Assembly: GCA_030450335.1 (NCBI GenBank)
Contig: JAKDIS010000008.1
Location: 1-39,914 of the forward strand
Reading direction: 5' to 3'
Length of the DNA stretch: 39,914 nucleotides
Source: Corynebacterium sp.
GTDB taxonomy: Bacteria; Actinomycetota; Actinomycetes; Mycobacteriales; Mycobacteriaceae
Positions 1 through 7,125 of this stretch are shown here, piece by piece. Numbering within the stretch: the first letter of the stretch is position 1; every line of letters begins with the position of its first letter. Made by a program: the position numbers and the translations under genes. The notes below the pieces were generated by a model. The model made no database searches, was not told the origin of the DNA, and saw nothing but the letters and a program-made list of their open reading frames with translations.

Positions 1-27
1 TGTGGACAACCCGGGGGCTGTGGATGA
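1..27 (-). promoter_or_regulatory. Two DnaA-box-like 9-mers
   Basis: The minus strand reads TTGTCCACA at 9-1 and TCATCCACA at 27-19, in the same orientation and 18 bp apart. Both fit the relaxed mycobacterial DnaA-box consensus (Y-Y-V-TCCACA) as I remember it. They lie in the gap beyond the DegV gene, so they could be DnaA-titrating or regulatory sites for the next gene outside the window. Chance occurrence is possible. Confidence 0.35.
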
Positions 28-59
28 AATCCCCGCGCTGCCCGCCGGTCCGCCCCCCC

Positions 60-126
60 CTGCAGAGCGATCACCCTCCCAGGCAGCGATTCTGGCTGTT
101 TTCCTACCTGGGAGGGCGACTATTTC
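60..126. repeat. Intergenic palindromic element, subtype 1, copy A
   Basis: A 10-bp perfect inverted repeat, CCCTCCCAGG (74-83) and CCTGGGAGGG (107-116), encloses a 23-nt loop ending in TTTTCCTA. The flanks CTGCAGAGCGATCACCC and GGGCGACTATT recur at 5602-5668, so this is a repeated element and not a lone hairpin. It lies downstream of the DegV gene. Confidence 0.75.
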
Positions 127-153
127 ACGTACGGACGAGGGGCAGTGCGGGAC

Positions 154-185
154 AAGTCCTGAGCTAGTCCTGAGCTAGTCCTGGA
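154..185. repeat. Tandem 11-bp repeat over the DegV stop codon
   Basis: On the minus strand the unit GGACTAGCTCA occurs twice, followed by a partial GGACT. The first unit carries the TAG stop of the DegV gene and the second repeats it a few bases downstream. It looks like a small replication-slippage duplication. Confidence 0.7.
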
Positions 186-1464
186 CCAGGGAGACCCCGA
201 GTGCCCCGGGGCCGGTGTGCACCGCCATCGCGTGGGAGATGTCCACCACCGAGATCACCACGCAGTCCGGCAGCTTCTCACGCAGGTTCGCGCGCAACTG
301 CTCGGCAGCCTCCTCCGCCTCACGGTGGTGCACGGCCAGGTGCATCGGCACGCGGGGCAGGTCGACCAGCGGAACGAGGTCCTCGCCACGACGCCGGGAC
401 CGCGAACGCTCGGACTCAGCCTTCTCCGGCTTCTCTGCCTTGTCTGTCTTCTCGGCCTTGTCAGGCTTGTCGGCCTTCTCCTTGTCCGCCTTGTCTCGGC
501 CACCGAAGCTGAAGATTCGGGGACGCTCCGAGGCATCGTCGGATTCGGGCTTCTCCGTGGATTCCCCGGTGCCGGCGTCCTCCACGACCTCGTCATTCCC
601 GGCGGAGTCATCGTCGGACGGAGACACGGCTTCATCGGAATCATCGGAATCGCCAGCAGCATCAACACCGTCAACATCATCCGCGCTGTCGGCACCGTCC
701 GTGTCCACCGTGGCGGTGACCTCGTCGGCCTCCGATGCAGCGACCGTCGCGGCAGGATCCCGGGACGCCGCTCCCTCCGAGCCCTCCGAGCCCTCCGAGC
801 CTTCCGGGCCGTCCGACTCCGAATCCTCCAGCTCCTCCGCCGGCAGCAACCCCTCGGCCACGCCACGGTAGGCGTTGGCGGCGAGGGTCACCATGCGCTC
901 CATCGCCTTCGAGCGGGTACGGGTCTTCGCCGCGAGCTCCAGGCGTCCACCGGCCAGGTGCATGATCGGCTTGATCGCCAACGCCGTGGACAACAGTCGC
1001 TGACCTGCGGTGAGACGTCCACCGCGGGCCAGGGTGTCCAGCCGGTTCACGAACAGCCACAACTGGCCGGTGTCGATGGCGTGCTGTGCGACCCCGCGGC
1101 ACTCGTCCAGCGAACCACCGTCGTCGGCGCAGCGTGCCGCGGCGATCGCCGCCTGCCCGATGACCATGCCACCGGACATGGTGTCGATGACCTCAACCCG
1201 CCCGTCGAGCACGGCGGCGGCCTGCGACGCAGACGACCAGGTGCCGGACAGTTCCTTGGAGATGTGCAGGGCGACGACCCCGTCGTCCCCACCGCGTTCC
1301 AGCAGCCGGGCGTAACAGGCCGTGAGCTCCAGTGCCCCGAGTCCGGCCGTCGTCTCGTCCTCCCCCTCGCCCTCGGCGTGGAAGTCCAGGACGGTGATGC
1401 CGTACTCCGTGGCCAACGCCGGAGGCAGGCACGCCGACGAGTCGGTGACCACCAGTACGCTCAT
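175..1464 (-). CDS. DegV family fatty-acid-binding protein with a large charged insert
   Basis: DegV proteins (FakB-like) bind a fatty acid between two domains and can present it to a fatty-acid kinase. This one has 429 residues against about 280 for the family. The N-terminal part (1-205) carries TDSSACLP, the ligand-contacting ELSGTWSSA near 71-79 and NRLDTLARGGR near 140-150. The C-terminal part (363-429) carries HTGPGALG (His416). Between them residues 210-362 are low complexity: first very acidic, with GSE repeats and D/S runs, then Lys-rich with repeated DKAEK-type units, ending in an Arg patch. The frame stays open throughout, so this is an insert, not a frameshift. The ATG overlaps the gpgP stop as ATGA, implying coupling. 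In M. tuberculosis a DegV gene also lies near gpgP. No kinase partner is visible here. Confidence 0.88.
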   Translation of the reverse strand: MSVLVVTDSSACLPPALATEYGITVLDFHAEGEGEDETTAGLGALELTACYARLLERGGDDGVVALHISKELSGTWSSASQAAAVLDGRVEVIDTMSGGMVIGQAAIAAARCADDGGSLDECRGVAQHAIDTGQLWLFVNRLDTLARGGRLTAGQRLLSTALAIKPIMHLAGGRLELAAKTRTRSKAMERMVTLAANAYRGVAEGLLPAEELEDSESDGPEGSEGSEGSEGAASRDPAATVAASEADEVTATVDTDGADSADDVDGVDAAGDSDDSDEAVSPSDDDSAGNDEVVEDAGTGESTEKPESDDASERPRIFSFGGRDKADKEKADKPDKAEKTDKAEKPEKAESERSRSRRRGEDLVPLVDLPRVPMHLAVHHREAEEAAEQLRANLREKLPDCVVISVVDISHAMAVHTGPGALGVSLVQD

Positions 1465-2207
1465 CGCCCGGTCACCTCACCTTCGTCCGCGTTCACCACG
1501 GCCACCGGCCTCGGCGCCGCAACGCCCACGTTCCACCCCTCCAGGAACCAGCGGGGCTCGCGCCACAGGGCCGGGTCGCCAAGATCCACGGTGGGACGCG
1601 CGACCAGCTGCGACCAGCGTGCGTTCCCCAGGCCACCGAACATCGGGTAGTGCTCCGTGGGGATGCCGAGCAGGCGGGAGGTCAACGCGGCGATGGTACC
1701 GCCGTGCGCGACGAGCATCACCGTCCCGGCGTCCCACGCGTCGTCGGCCATGAGTTCGTCGACGAGTTCGGAGGCACGGTCGGAGACCTCCAGGCGGGTC
1801 TCCCCGTTCGGCGGTGCCCACGTGGGGTTCAGCCGCCAGTGGGAACGCTGGCCGGGGAACACCGCGTCCACGTCCTCGTGGGCCTTGCCGGACCAGTCAC
1901 CGAGGTCGGTCTCGCGCAGCCGCGCGTCGGTGGTGTAGCCCATGCCGAGGGCCTCGGCGAGCAGGGCGGCGGTGTCGCGGGCACGCTGCAGGTCCGAGCT
2001 GACCACCGTGCCGATCGGCCAGGTGCCCAGCTCCGCCGCGGCGGCCTCGGCCTCGGCGCGTCCTGCGGTGGTCAGCGGCGTGTCCAACTGACCCTGCATA
2101 CGTCCGGCCAGGTTGAACTCGGTCTGCCCGTGGCGGATCAGGATCAGCCTGCGTTCGGGCAGACGTGTCCCCTGGACCTGGGAGGACACCCCCGGGGACA
2201 CGGTCAC
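1461..2207 (-). CDS. gpgP: Histidine phosphatase, probable glucosyl-3-phosphoglycerate phosphatase
   Basis: This belongs to the phosphoglycerate-mutase-like histidine phosphatase superfamily. The signature LIRHGQTEFN carries the phospho-accepting His26, and the second His is in MLVAHGGTI near residue 172; SSDLQRARDT and the acid-base region RETDLGDWSG are also present. It has 248 residues. The gene stands directly after rsfS and nadD, the order in which M. tuberculosis encodes GpgP, which dephosphorylates glucosyl-3-phosphoglycerate during methylglucose-lipopolysaccharide and glucosylglycerate synthesis. The specific substrate is therefore an inference from order; the superfamily is certain. 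The GTG start is preceded by AGGA at 5 nt and lies 6 nt after the rsfS stop. Confidence 0.8.
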   Translation of the reverse strand: MTVSPGVSSQVQGTRLPERRLILIRHGQTEFNLAGRMQGQLDTPLTTAGRAEAEAAAAELGTWPIGTVVSSDLQRARDTAALLAEALGMGYTTDARLRETDLGDWSGKAHEDVDAVFPGQRSHWRLNPTWAPPNGETRLEVSDRASELVDELMADDAWDAGTVMLVAHGGTIAALTSRLLGIPTEHYPMFGGLGNARWSQLVARPTVDLGDPALWREPRWFLEGWNVGVAAPRPVAVVNADEGEVTGR

Positions 2208-2213
2208 CGGTTC

Positions 2214-2702
2214 CTAGAGCTCGTCCTCGTCGGGTGCCGGGCCCGCCAGCGGCAGGTCGGCGACGCTCTGCGCGGCGAAGGGGTCGTCGGCGTCGATCTC
2301 CTCGGCGCTGACGTCGCTGGCCCAGAAGCCACGGTCGGCCTGCTCCACACCCTCGACCTCCACGGTCGGGCAGTCGCGGTACAGGCGGTCGAGGGCGTAG
2401 TACTCGCGCTCCTCGCGGCGCTGGACGTGCACCACGATGGTGCTGTAGTCCAGCAGGACCCACCGGTTGTCGCGGTGGCCCTCGCGCAGGCGGGCCTTCA
2501 CGCCGACCTCGGCGAGCTTCTCCTCCACCTCGTCGACGATGGAGTTGACCATGCGCTCGTTGTCGCCGGTGGCCAGCACGAAGCAGTCCGCCAGCGGCAT
2601 TCGGGAGGTCACGTCGAGTACGACGACGTCCTCGGCGAGGCGCTCGGCGGCGGCGCGGGCGGCGATGCCCGCATGGTTGATGGCGTCGGAGCTAGCGGTC
2701 AC
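2214..2702 (-). CDS. rsfS: Ribosome silencing factor RsfS
   Basis: RsfS (Iojap/YbeB family) binds ribosomal protein L14 and blocks 30S-50S joining when nutrients are scarce. The core is clear: DVVVLDVTSRMPLADCFVLA, DNERMVNSIVDEVEEKL, WVLLDYSTIVVHV and the closing EREYYALDRLYRDCP. The protein has 162 residues; about 40 C-terminal residues beyond the domain are acidic and end in DEDEL. The GTG start has AAGGA about 11 nt upstream. A good -10 box TAGAAT lies at 2753-2758 on the minus strand, giving a leader of roughly 40 nt and suggesting that rsfS-gpgP-degV can be transcribed separately from nadD. Confidence 0.93.
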   Translation of the reverse strand: MTASSDAINHAGIAARAAAERLAEDVVVLDVTSRMPLADCFVLATGDNERMVNSIVDEVEEKLAEVGVKARLREGHRDNRWVLLDYSTIVVHVQRREEREYYALDRLYRDCPTVEVEGVEQADRGFWASDVSAEEIDADDPFAAQSVADLPLAGPAPDEDEL

Positions 2703-2752
2703 GTGGTGCCGGATCCTTCATGGGGGTAGAGGTCAGATGTTTTCCGCCAGTG

Positions 2753-2758
2753 ATTCTA
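2753..2758 (-). promoter_or_regulatory. -10 box for rsfS-gpgP-degV
   Basis: The minus strand reads TAGAAT, a strong actinobacterial -10 hexamer, about 50 nt before the rsfS GTG in the 109-nt nadD-rsfS gap. No convincing -35 box is visible, which is common in corynebacteria. Confidence 0.55.
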
Positions 2759-2811
2759 CAAGCCGGACGTCGGATCGCAGCATCAGGCACCCGGCGACCT
2801 GCCGCAGGGGC

Positions 2812-3654
2812 TCAGAACCAGCCGTCGGGGAAGCGGTCGCCGTCCTCCTCGGGGTTCCAGTCCACGTCCGGCTCCACGTCCGCGTCGGGATCTGCCGGGT
2901 CCCCCAGTTCCCCCAGGTCCTCCGGGTCCTCCGGGTCCGACACCGCCCACGGCAGCCCGCCGTGGCTGTCCTTGTTGCCGCGCCGGTACAGCGCGGTCTT
3001 GCCGATGTACTGCACCACCCCGTCGGGCACGAGGTACCAGACCGAGCGTCCGTCCTGCGCGCGCTCGCGGATGTCCGTCGAGGAGATGGCCATCGCCGGG
3101 ATGTTCACCAGGCTCAACCGGTCGGAGTCGACCTGGCTGCGCAGCGCCTCCCCGGCGTCCGCCAGGTCGTAGCCGGGACGTGTCACGCCCACGCAGTGCG
3201 CGAGGTTGAACACGTCCTCCCAGTGACGCCAGGTCACGATGCGTTCCAGCGCGTCCGCCCCGGTGATGAAGTACAGCTCGGCGTCCGGGTAGCGGCGCTG
3301 GATGTCCTTGAGCGTGTCCACGGTGTACGTCGCCCCGGGCCGGTCGATGTCCACGCGCGACACCAGGAACTGCGGGTTCGCCGCCGTGGCGATGACGGTC
3401 ATCAGGTACCGGTCCTCCGCGGCGGTGACGACCTTGTCGCGCTTCTGCCACGGGTGTCCGGTGGGCACGTAGATCACCACGTCCAACCCGAACCGGTCGG
3501 CGACCTCGCTGCCGGCGACGAGGTGCCCGTTGTGGATCGGGTCGAACGTGCCACCCATCACCCCGATACGCTCCGGCGGCTTGTCCGGGAAACGGTCGGG
3601 ACGGTGTTCCGGACTATGTTCCGGACGCTGTTCCGGTCGGCGGTTCTGGCTCAC
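2812..3654 (-). CDS. nadD: Nicotinate-nucleotide adenylyltransferase
   Basis: NadD adenylates nicotinate mononucleotide to deamido-NAD, the shared step of de novo and salvage NAD synthesis. The nucleotidyltransferase signature [12 protein letters not shown] has the HxGH-type motif, and the C-terminal [20 protein letters not shown] has the ISSTxxR motif. The start is uncertain. The GTG at 3654 is chosen because TAGCAT lies 8 nt upstream, giving a leaderless transcript and 280 residues. It adds a low-complexity leader rich in R, P, E and H ([16 protein letters not shown]) before PERIG; the family normally starts close to ERIG. An internal GTG just before ATG-GGT-GGC, with GGAG 9 nt ahead, is the alternative. 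The last 45 residues are acidic and rich in D, E and P, also longer than usual. Confidence 0.9.
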   Translation of the reverse strand: MSQNRRPEQRPEHSPEHRPDRFPDKPPERIGVMGGTFDPIHNGHLVAGSEVADRFGLDVVIYVPTGHPWQKRDKVVTAAEDRYLMTVIATAANPQFLVSRVDIDRPGATYTVDTLKDIQRRYPDAELYFITGADALERIVTWRHWEDVFNLAHCVGVTRPGYDLADAGEALRSQVDSDRLSLVNIPAMAISSTDIRERAQDGRSVWYLVPDGVVQYIGKTALYRRGNKDSHGGLPWAVSDPEDPEDLGELGDPADPDADVEPDVDWNPEEDGDRFPDGWF

Positions 3655-3717
3655 GTCCGCCCATGCTACGGGTAACCCAGGTACGAAAGAAAGCACGACG
3701 AACGTATCTCACCGCGA

Positions 3718-3723
3718 TATCAT
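3718..3723 (+). promoter_or_regulatory. -10 box TATCAT for the YwiC-like gene
   Basis: TATCAT ends 6 nt before the ATG at 3730, so transcription would begin at or near the A of the start codon. No Shine-Dalgarno sequence is present. It faces the nadD promoter (TAGCAT, 3663-3668, minus strand). Confidence 0.5.
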
Positions 3724-3729
3724 TTCCCC

Positions 3730-4668
3730 ATGGCGACGAGACTGAACCCGTGGATCCCCAACCAGCACGGCGCATGGCCGATGGTGGTGGTCCCACCGGT
3801 CATCGCACTGTTCTGGTGCCTGAAGATCTGGGACACGCTCACCCCGGCCAACCTCGGCGACGGGCTGCACGGCACCGCCGGCATGGCCCTGACCTTCCTG
3901 GCGGTGACGGTGGCCTGGACCGTCGGCTACCTGGCGTTCTTCGCCATCGGACTGTTCATGCGCTCGCGCAACCCCACGATGCGCCGCCGCGCGCGCACGC
4001 CCGCGCTGGTCTACGGGACCCTCGCCGCTCTCGCCGGCCTCGCCGCACTGCTGCTGCAGCCGCACCTGCTGTGGTGGGTGTTCGTCTTCGGCCCGCTCGT
4101 CGCGATCGCCGTGTACGAGACATGGCGGGGGACGCCCCGGTCGTTGGCGTCCGGCGTGGCGACCACGGCCGCCTCGGCGTTCATCGTGCCCGTCGGCGCG
4201 ACGATCGCCCTCGGGGCGTCCTCCCCCGTCGGTGGCGGGGTGACGTGGACGTCCAACCTGTTCACGCCGGACGTCGTCGACGCGCTGCCGGCGGCGGTGT
4301 GGGTGAGTTTCCTGTGGCTGCTGCTGTACACCGTGGGCACCGTGCCCTACGTCAAGACCATGATCCGCAAGAAGGGCGACCGTGCCTGGCTGCTCGGATC
4401 ACAGATCTACCACCTCGCCGCCCTGCTCGCCGTGGCGGCGACGCTGTTCGTCAACCACGTGCACTGGGCCGCCTGGCTGCTCGCGGTGGTCGTCTTCGCC
4501 GCAGCGCTGTGGCGCTCACGGGCGGTGCCAGCGTCCGCCGCAGCGGGGACGCCCTGGCCGCCGAAGAAGGTCGGCATGCGCGAGATGCCGCTGCACCTGG
4601 GCGTCACCGTGGCCTGCATCATGGCCGCACTGCTGTACTCCGGCCCGCTGGTGCTCTTCATCCACTGA
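3730..4668 (+). CDS. YwiC-like family integral membrane protein
   Basis: The protein has 312 residues. The N-terminal PNQHGAWPM followed by a Pro-rich helix is the hallmark of the YwiC-like family, whose function is not established. I see about eight hydrophobic segments: near 18-35, 52-80, 95-115, 118-135, 147-168, 196-220, 238-278 (two) and 290-310. A conserved-looking polar loop, VPYVKTMIRKKGDR, lies between later helices. It stands alone on the plus strand between nadD (divergent) and the cutinase (convergent). The ATG at 3730 is supported by a leaderless-type -10 box. Confidence 0.82.
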   Translation: MATRLNPWIPNQHGAWPMVVVPPVIALFWCLKIWDTLTPANLGDGLHGTAGMALTFLAVTVAWTVGYLAFFAIGLFMRSRNPTMRRRARTPALVYGTLAALAGLAALLLQPHLLWWVFVFGPLVAIAVYETWRGTPRSLASGVATTAASAFIVPVGATIALGASSPVGGGVTWTSNLFTPDVVDALPAAVWVSFLWLLLYTVGTVPYVKTMIRKKGDRAWLLGSQIYHLAALLAVAATLFVNHVHWAAWLLAVVVFAAALWRSRAVPASAAAGTPWPPKKVGMREMPLHLGVTVACIMAALLYSGPLVLFIH

Positions 4669-4683
4669 CTTCTACCGGGCTGT

Positions 4684-5487
4684 TCATCGGGTGGCCGTGA
4701 CGAGGCCGGCGAGGACGTCCGCCGCCTCACGCTCACCGGGGCCTGCCGCATCCGGGTCCACTACGGCGTCGCGGAAGTAGGTGTCGTGCGCACCGGCGCC
4801 CTCGTCGTCCTGCAACGCGGCGACGACCGCGCGCGGGCCCGTGTCGCACGCGAAGTCGTCCGGCAGACAGAAACTGTGCACCGGGACATCCGCCATCGCC
4901 CCGCCGCCGATGAGCTCCGGGGCGCGGTGGAACGGATTGCCCAGGTACACCGCGCCACGTAGCCGACCCTGCGCGGCGAGCACGTGCTGCACCGGGGCGA
5001 GCGCCGCGACACCCTGCGAATATCCCAGGCCCACGTACTCCGGCCGGCAGCCTGACTCGCGCTCGTACTCCTCGACCATCTCGATGCCGCCGGGCAGCCC
5101 GCGGGCCATGGAGTCGACGAACAGGCCCACACCCGAGACGATCGTCGCCGGGCCGGGGTCCTCGCCGGCCTCCCCGACGGGGAACCGTGCAGGGTAACGC
5201 TCGGCGTCGACCGCCAGCACGGTGCTCTCACCTGCAGCGAAGAGGCCCGGGTGGGTGGCGCTGGCGTAGGTGAGGAAGCGGTGGAGCGTCTCGCCCTCGT
5301 ACCCGTTGGAGAACCCGTTGGACGCCTCGGGCGCGTACGTCTCCTCCTCCTCACTGCCGCGGGCGGCGAGGGTGACCACCGACGGGCACTGGGGTGTTGC
5401 CTGGGCCGTCGCCGGAGTGACGATGGCGGCGACCAGGGTGGCGGTCAGTACCATCACGGTGAGAGTCTCCCGAGAATGTTTCGTCAT
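4684..5487 (-). CDS. Secreted cutinase family serine esterase
   Basis: An N-terminal signal peptide (basic MTKHSRE, hydrophobic 10-27, cleavage near ATA-QA, residues 28-30) precedes a cutinase domain of the type actinobacteria secrete to hydrolyse ester polymers or lipids. Ser157 sits in GYSQG. The likely catalytic Asp is in CLPDDFACD (207-215), a Cys-flanked loop, and His234 is in GAHDTYF. Cys34 and Cys147 could form the first disulfide. The length, 267 residues, suits the family. The ATG at 5487 is preferred over an in-frame ATG at 5496 because TAGGAT ends 7 nt before it. It ends 15 nt from the convergent YwiC-like gene. Confidence 0.87.
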   Translation of the reverse strand: MTKHSRETLTVMVLTATLVAAIVTPATAQATPQCPSVVTLAARGSEEEETYAPEASNGFSNGYEGETLHRFLTYASATHPGLFAAGESTVLAVDAERYPARFPVGEAGEDPGPATIVSGVGLFVDSMARGLPGGIEMVEEYERESGCRPEYVGLGYSQGVAALAPVQHVLAAQGRLRGAVYLGNPFHRAPELIGGGAMADVPVHSFCLPDDFACDTGPRAVVAALQDDEGAGAHDTYFRDAVVDPDAAGPGEREAADVLAGLVTATR

Positions 5488-5601
5488 GCAAGGCATCCTA
5501 CAGAGAGCCGCCCCTCAGGCCCGTCACACCAACCTCGCGGGGTTGTCCCGTCGCCGTTGTCCACGAGCCGCGACCCTCTTCACCACTCTCCCCTGCCCCC
5601 G

Positions 5602-5668
5602 CTGCAGAGCGATCACCCCTCCAGGCAGCATTTCACCCCGATTCCCTACCTGGGCGGGCGACTATTCC
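5602..5668. repeat. Intergenic palindromic element, subtype 1, copy B
   Basis: This copy matches 60-126 over both flanks: CTGCAGAGCGATCACCC on the left and GGGCGACTATT on the right, with CCTACCTGGG shared. Its arms, CCCCTCCAGG (5616-5625) and CCTGGGCGGG (5649-5658), pair less well than copy A. It lies in the 218-nt gap between the proA stop and the cutinase start. I see nothing else there except the cutinase promoter. Confidence 0.72.
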
Positions 5669-5705
5669 GCATGGAGGGGGCGCCGCCCGCGGGAAGTACA
5701 GCTAG

Positions 5706-7046
5706 CTAGGGCCGGACCTGGCCCTCGCCGTTGACGATCCACTTCGTGCTCGTCAGCTCCGGCAGGCCCATCGGCCCGCGGGCGTGGAGCTTCTGGGTGG
5801 AGATGCCGATCTCGGCGCCGAAGCCGTACATCTCACCGTCGGTCCAGGCGGTGGAGGTGTTGATCATCACCGCGGCGGCGTCCACGTTCTGCTCGAAGTA
5901 CTTCGTGGCCTTGTAGTCCGTAGCGCTGATCGCCTCGGTGTGGCCCGTGGAGTAGCGGGTGATGTGGGCGACCGCGGCCTCGACCCCGTCCACGATCGCC
6001 GCGGCGATGTCGAAGGAGCCGTACTCGTCGGTCCAGTCCTTCTCCTCGGCCTGGACCACGTCGCCCACGCCCAGGGCGGAGAGCTCGGAGACCTCGCCGT
6101 GCACGGTGACCCCGGCGTCCTGCAGGGAGGTCAGAACGCGCTTCTTGTCCTCGTCGGGCAGGGCGGCGTCGAGCAGCACGACCTCGGTGGCGTTGCACAC
6201 CGAGCAGCGGCGCGTCTTACCGTTGATGACCAGCTCGATGGCCTCGTCGACGTCGGCGGAGCCGTCCACGTAGAAGTGGCAGTTGCCGGTGCCGGTCTCG
6301 ATGGCGGGCACGGTCGCACCGGTGACCACGGCGTTGATCAGGCCCGCGCCGCCACGCGGGATCACGATGTCGACCAGGCCACGGGCGGTGATCAGGTCCT
6401 GGACGGAGTCGTGGGTCTCGCAGGGAAGCAGCTGCACGGTCTCGCGCGGCAGGCCGTGCTCCTCGCACACGTCCTGGAGGATCTCCACGAGGCGGGCGTT
6501 GGAGTTCTGTGCGGACTTGGAGCCACGCAGCAGCGGCACGTTGCCGGACTTCACGGCCAGGCCGAAGGCGTCGACGGTGACGTTGGGGCGGGCCTCGTAG
6601 ACCATGCCCATCACGCCGAGCGGCACGCGGACCTGGCGCATCTCCAGGCCGTTGGGACGACGCGAACCGCGCACCACGTCCCCCACCGGGTCGGCGAGGT
6701 CGGCGACCTGGCGCAGGCCGCCGGCGATGCCCTCCACGCGGGCGGCGTCCAGGCTGAGGCGGTCGATGAGGGACTCGGACATGCCGCGCTCCCGTCCGGC
6801 GTCGATGTCGCGGCCGTTGGCCTCGAGCACGGAGTCGGTCTCGGCGACGAGGCGGTCGGCGGCGGCGAGGAGCAGGTCGTTCTTCTGCGTGGTGGTCAGC
6901 GCGGGACGCTGGGAGACCTCGCGGGCCTTCTGCGCCTTGGCGAGAACCTCCTCGCGCTCGGCGGCGCGCACGGGAGTCAGCCCGGCGGTGTCGCCGGAGG
7001 TGGCGGTGGCGGTGGACGGGTTCTGGGCGGTGTTCGCGTCGGTCAT
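5706..7046 (-). CDS. proA: Gamma-glutamyl phosphate reductase
   Basis: ProA reduces gamma-glutamyl phosphate to glutamate-5-semialdehyde with NADPH, the second step of proline synthesis. The aldehyde-dehydrogenase-like fold is complete. MVYEARPNVTVDAFGL and NVPLLRGSKSAQNSNARL line the cofactor region, the catalytic Cys is in RRCSVCNATEVVLL, and the C-terminal FGAEIGISTQKLHARGPMGL is the family signature. It has 446 residues, with about 25 variable residues at the N-terminus. The ATG at 7046 has TAACCT 8 nt before it and no Shine-Dalgarno, so it is probably leaderless. proB lies upstream on the same strand, but a terminator at 7074-7107 separates them. Confidence 0.97.
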   Translation of the reverse strand: MTDANTAQNPSTATATSGDTAGLTPVRAAEREEVLAKAQKAREVSQRPALTTTQKNDLLLAAADRLVAETDSVLEANGRDIDAGRERGMSESLIDRLSLDAARVEGIAGGLRQVADLADPVGDVVRGSRRPNGLEMRQVRVPLGVMGMVYEARPNVTVDAFGLAVKSGNVPLLRGSKSAQNSNARLVEILQDVCEEHGLPRETVQLLPCETHDSVQDLITARGLVDIVIPRGGAGLINAVVTGATVPAIETGTGNCHFYVDGSADVDEAIELVINGKTRRCSVCNATEVVLLDAALPDEDKKRVLTSLQDAGVTVHGEVSELSALGVGDVVQAEEKDWTDEYGSFDIAAAIVDGVEAAVAHITRYSTGHTEAISATDYKATKYFEQNVDAAAVMINTSTAWTDGEMYGFGAEIGISTQKLHARGPMGLPELTSTKWIVNGEGQVRP

Positions 7047-7073
7047 GACACCCAAGGTTACGTGACCGGCACA

Positions 7074-7107
7074 CAAAAATCACCCAGATTGTTCAACAAT
7101 CTGGGTG
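7074..7107 (-). terminator. Rho-independent terminator after proB
   Basis: A perfect 13-bp inverted repeat, CACCCAGATTGTT and AACAATCTGGGTG, surrounds one central base and on the minus strand is followed by ATTTTTGTG. It begins 19 nt after the proB stop and ends proB transcription before proA. Confidence 0.9.
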
Positions 7108-7125
7108 ACCGGCTCAGGCGGTGGG

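Noticed and set aside
617..850. Frameshift or pseudogene inside the DegV gene
   Set aside because: The reading frame runs through the insert and the conserved C-terminal HTGPGALG region follows in the same frame, so an insert explains it.
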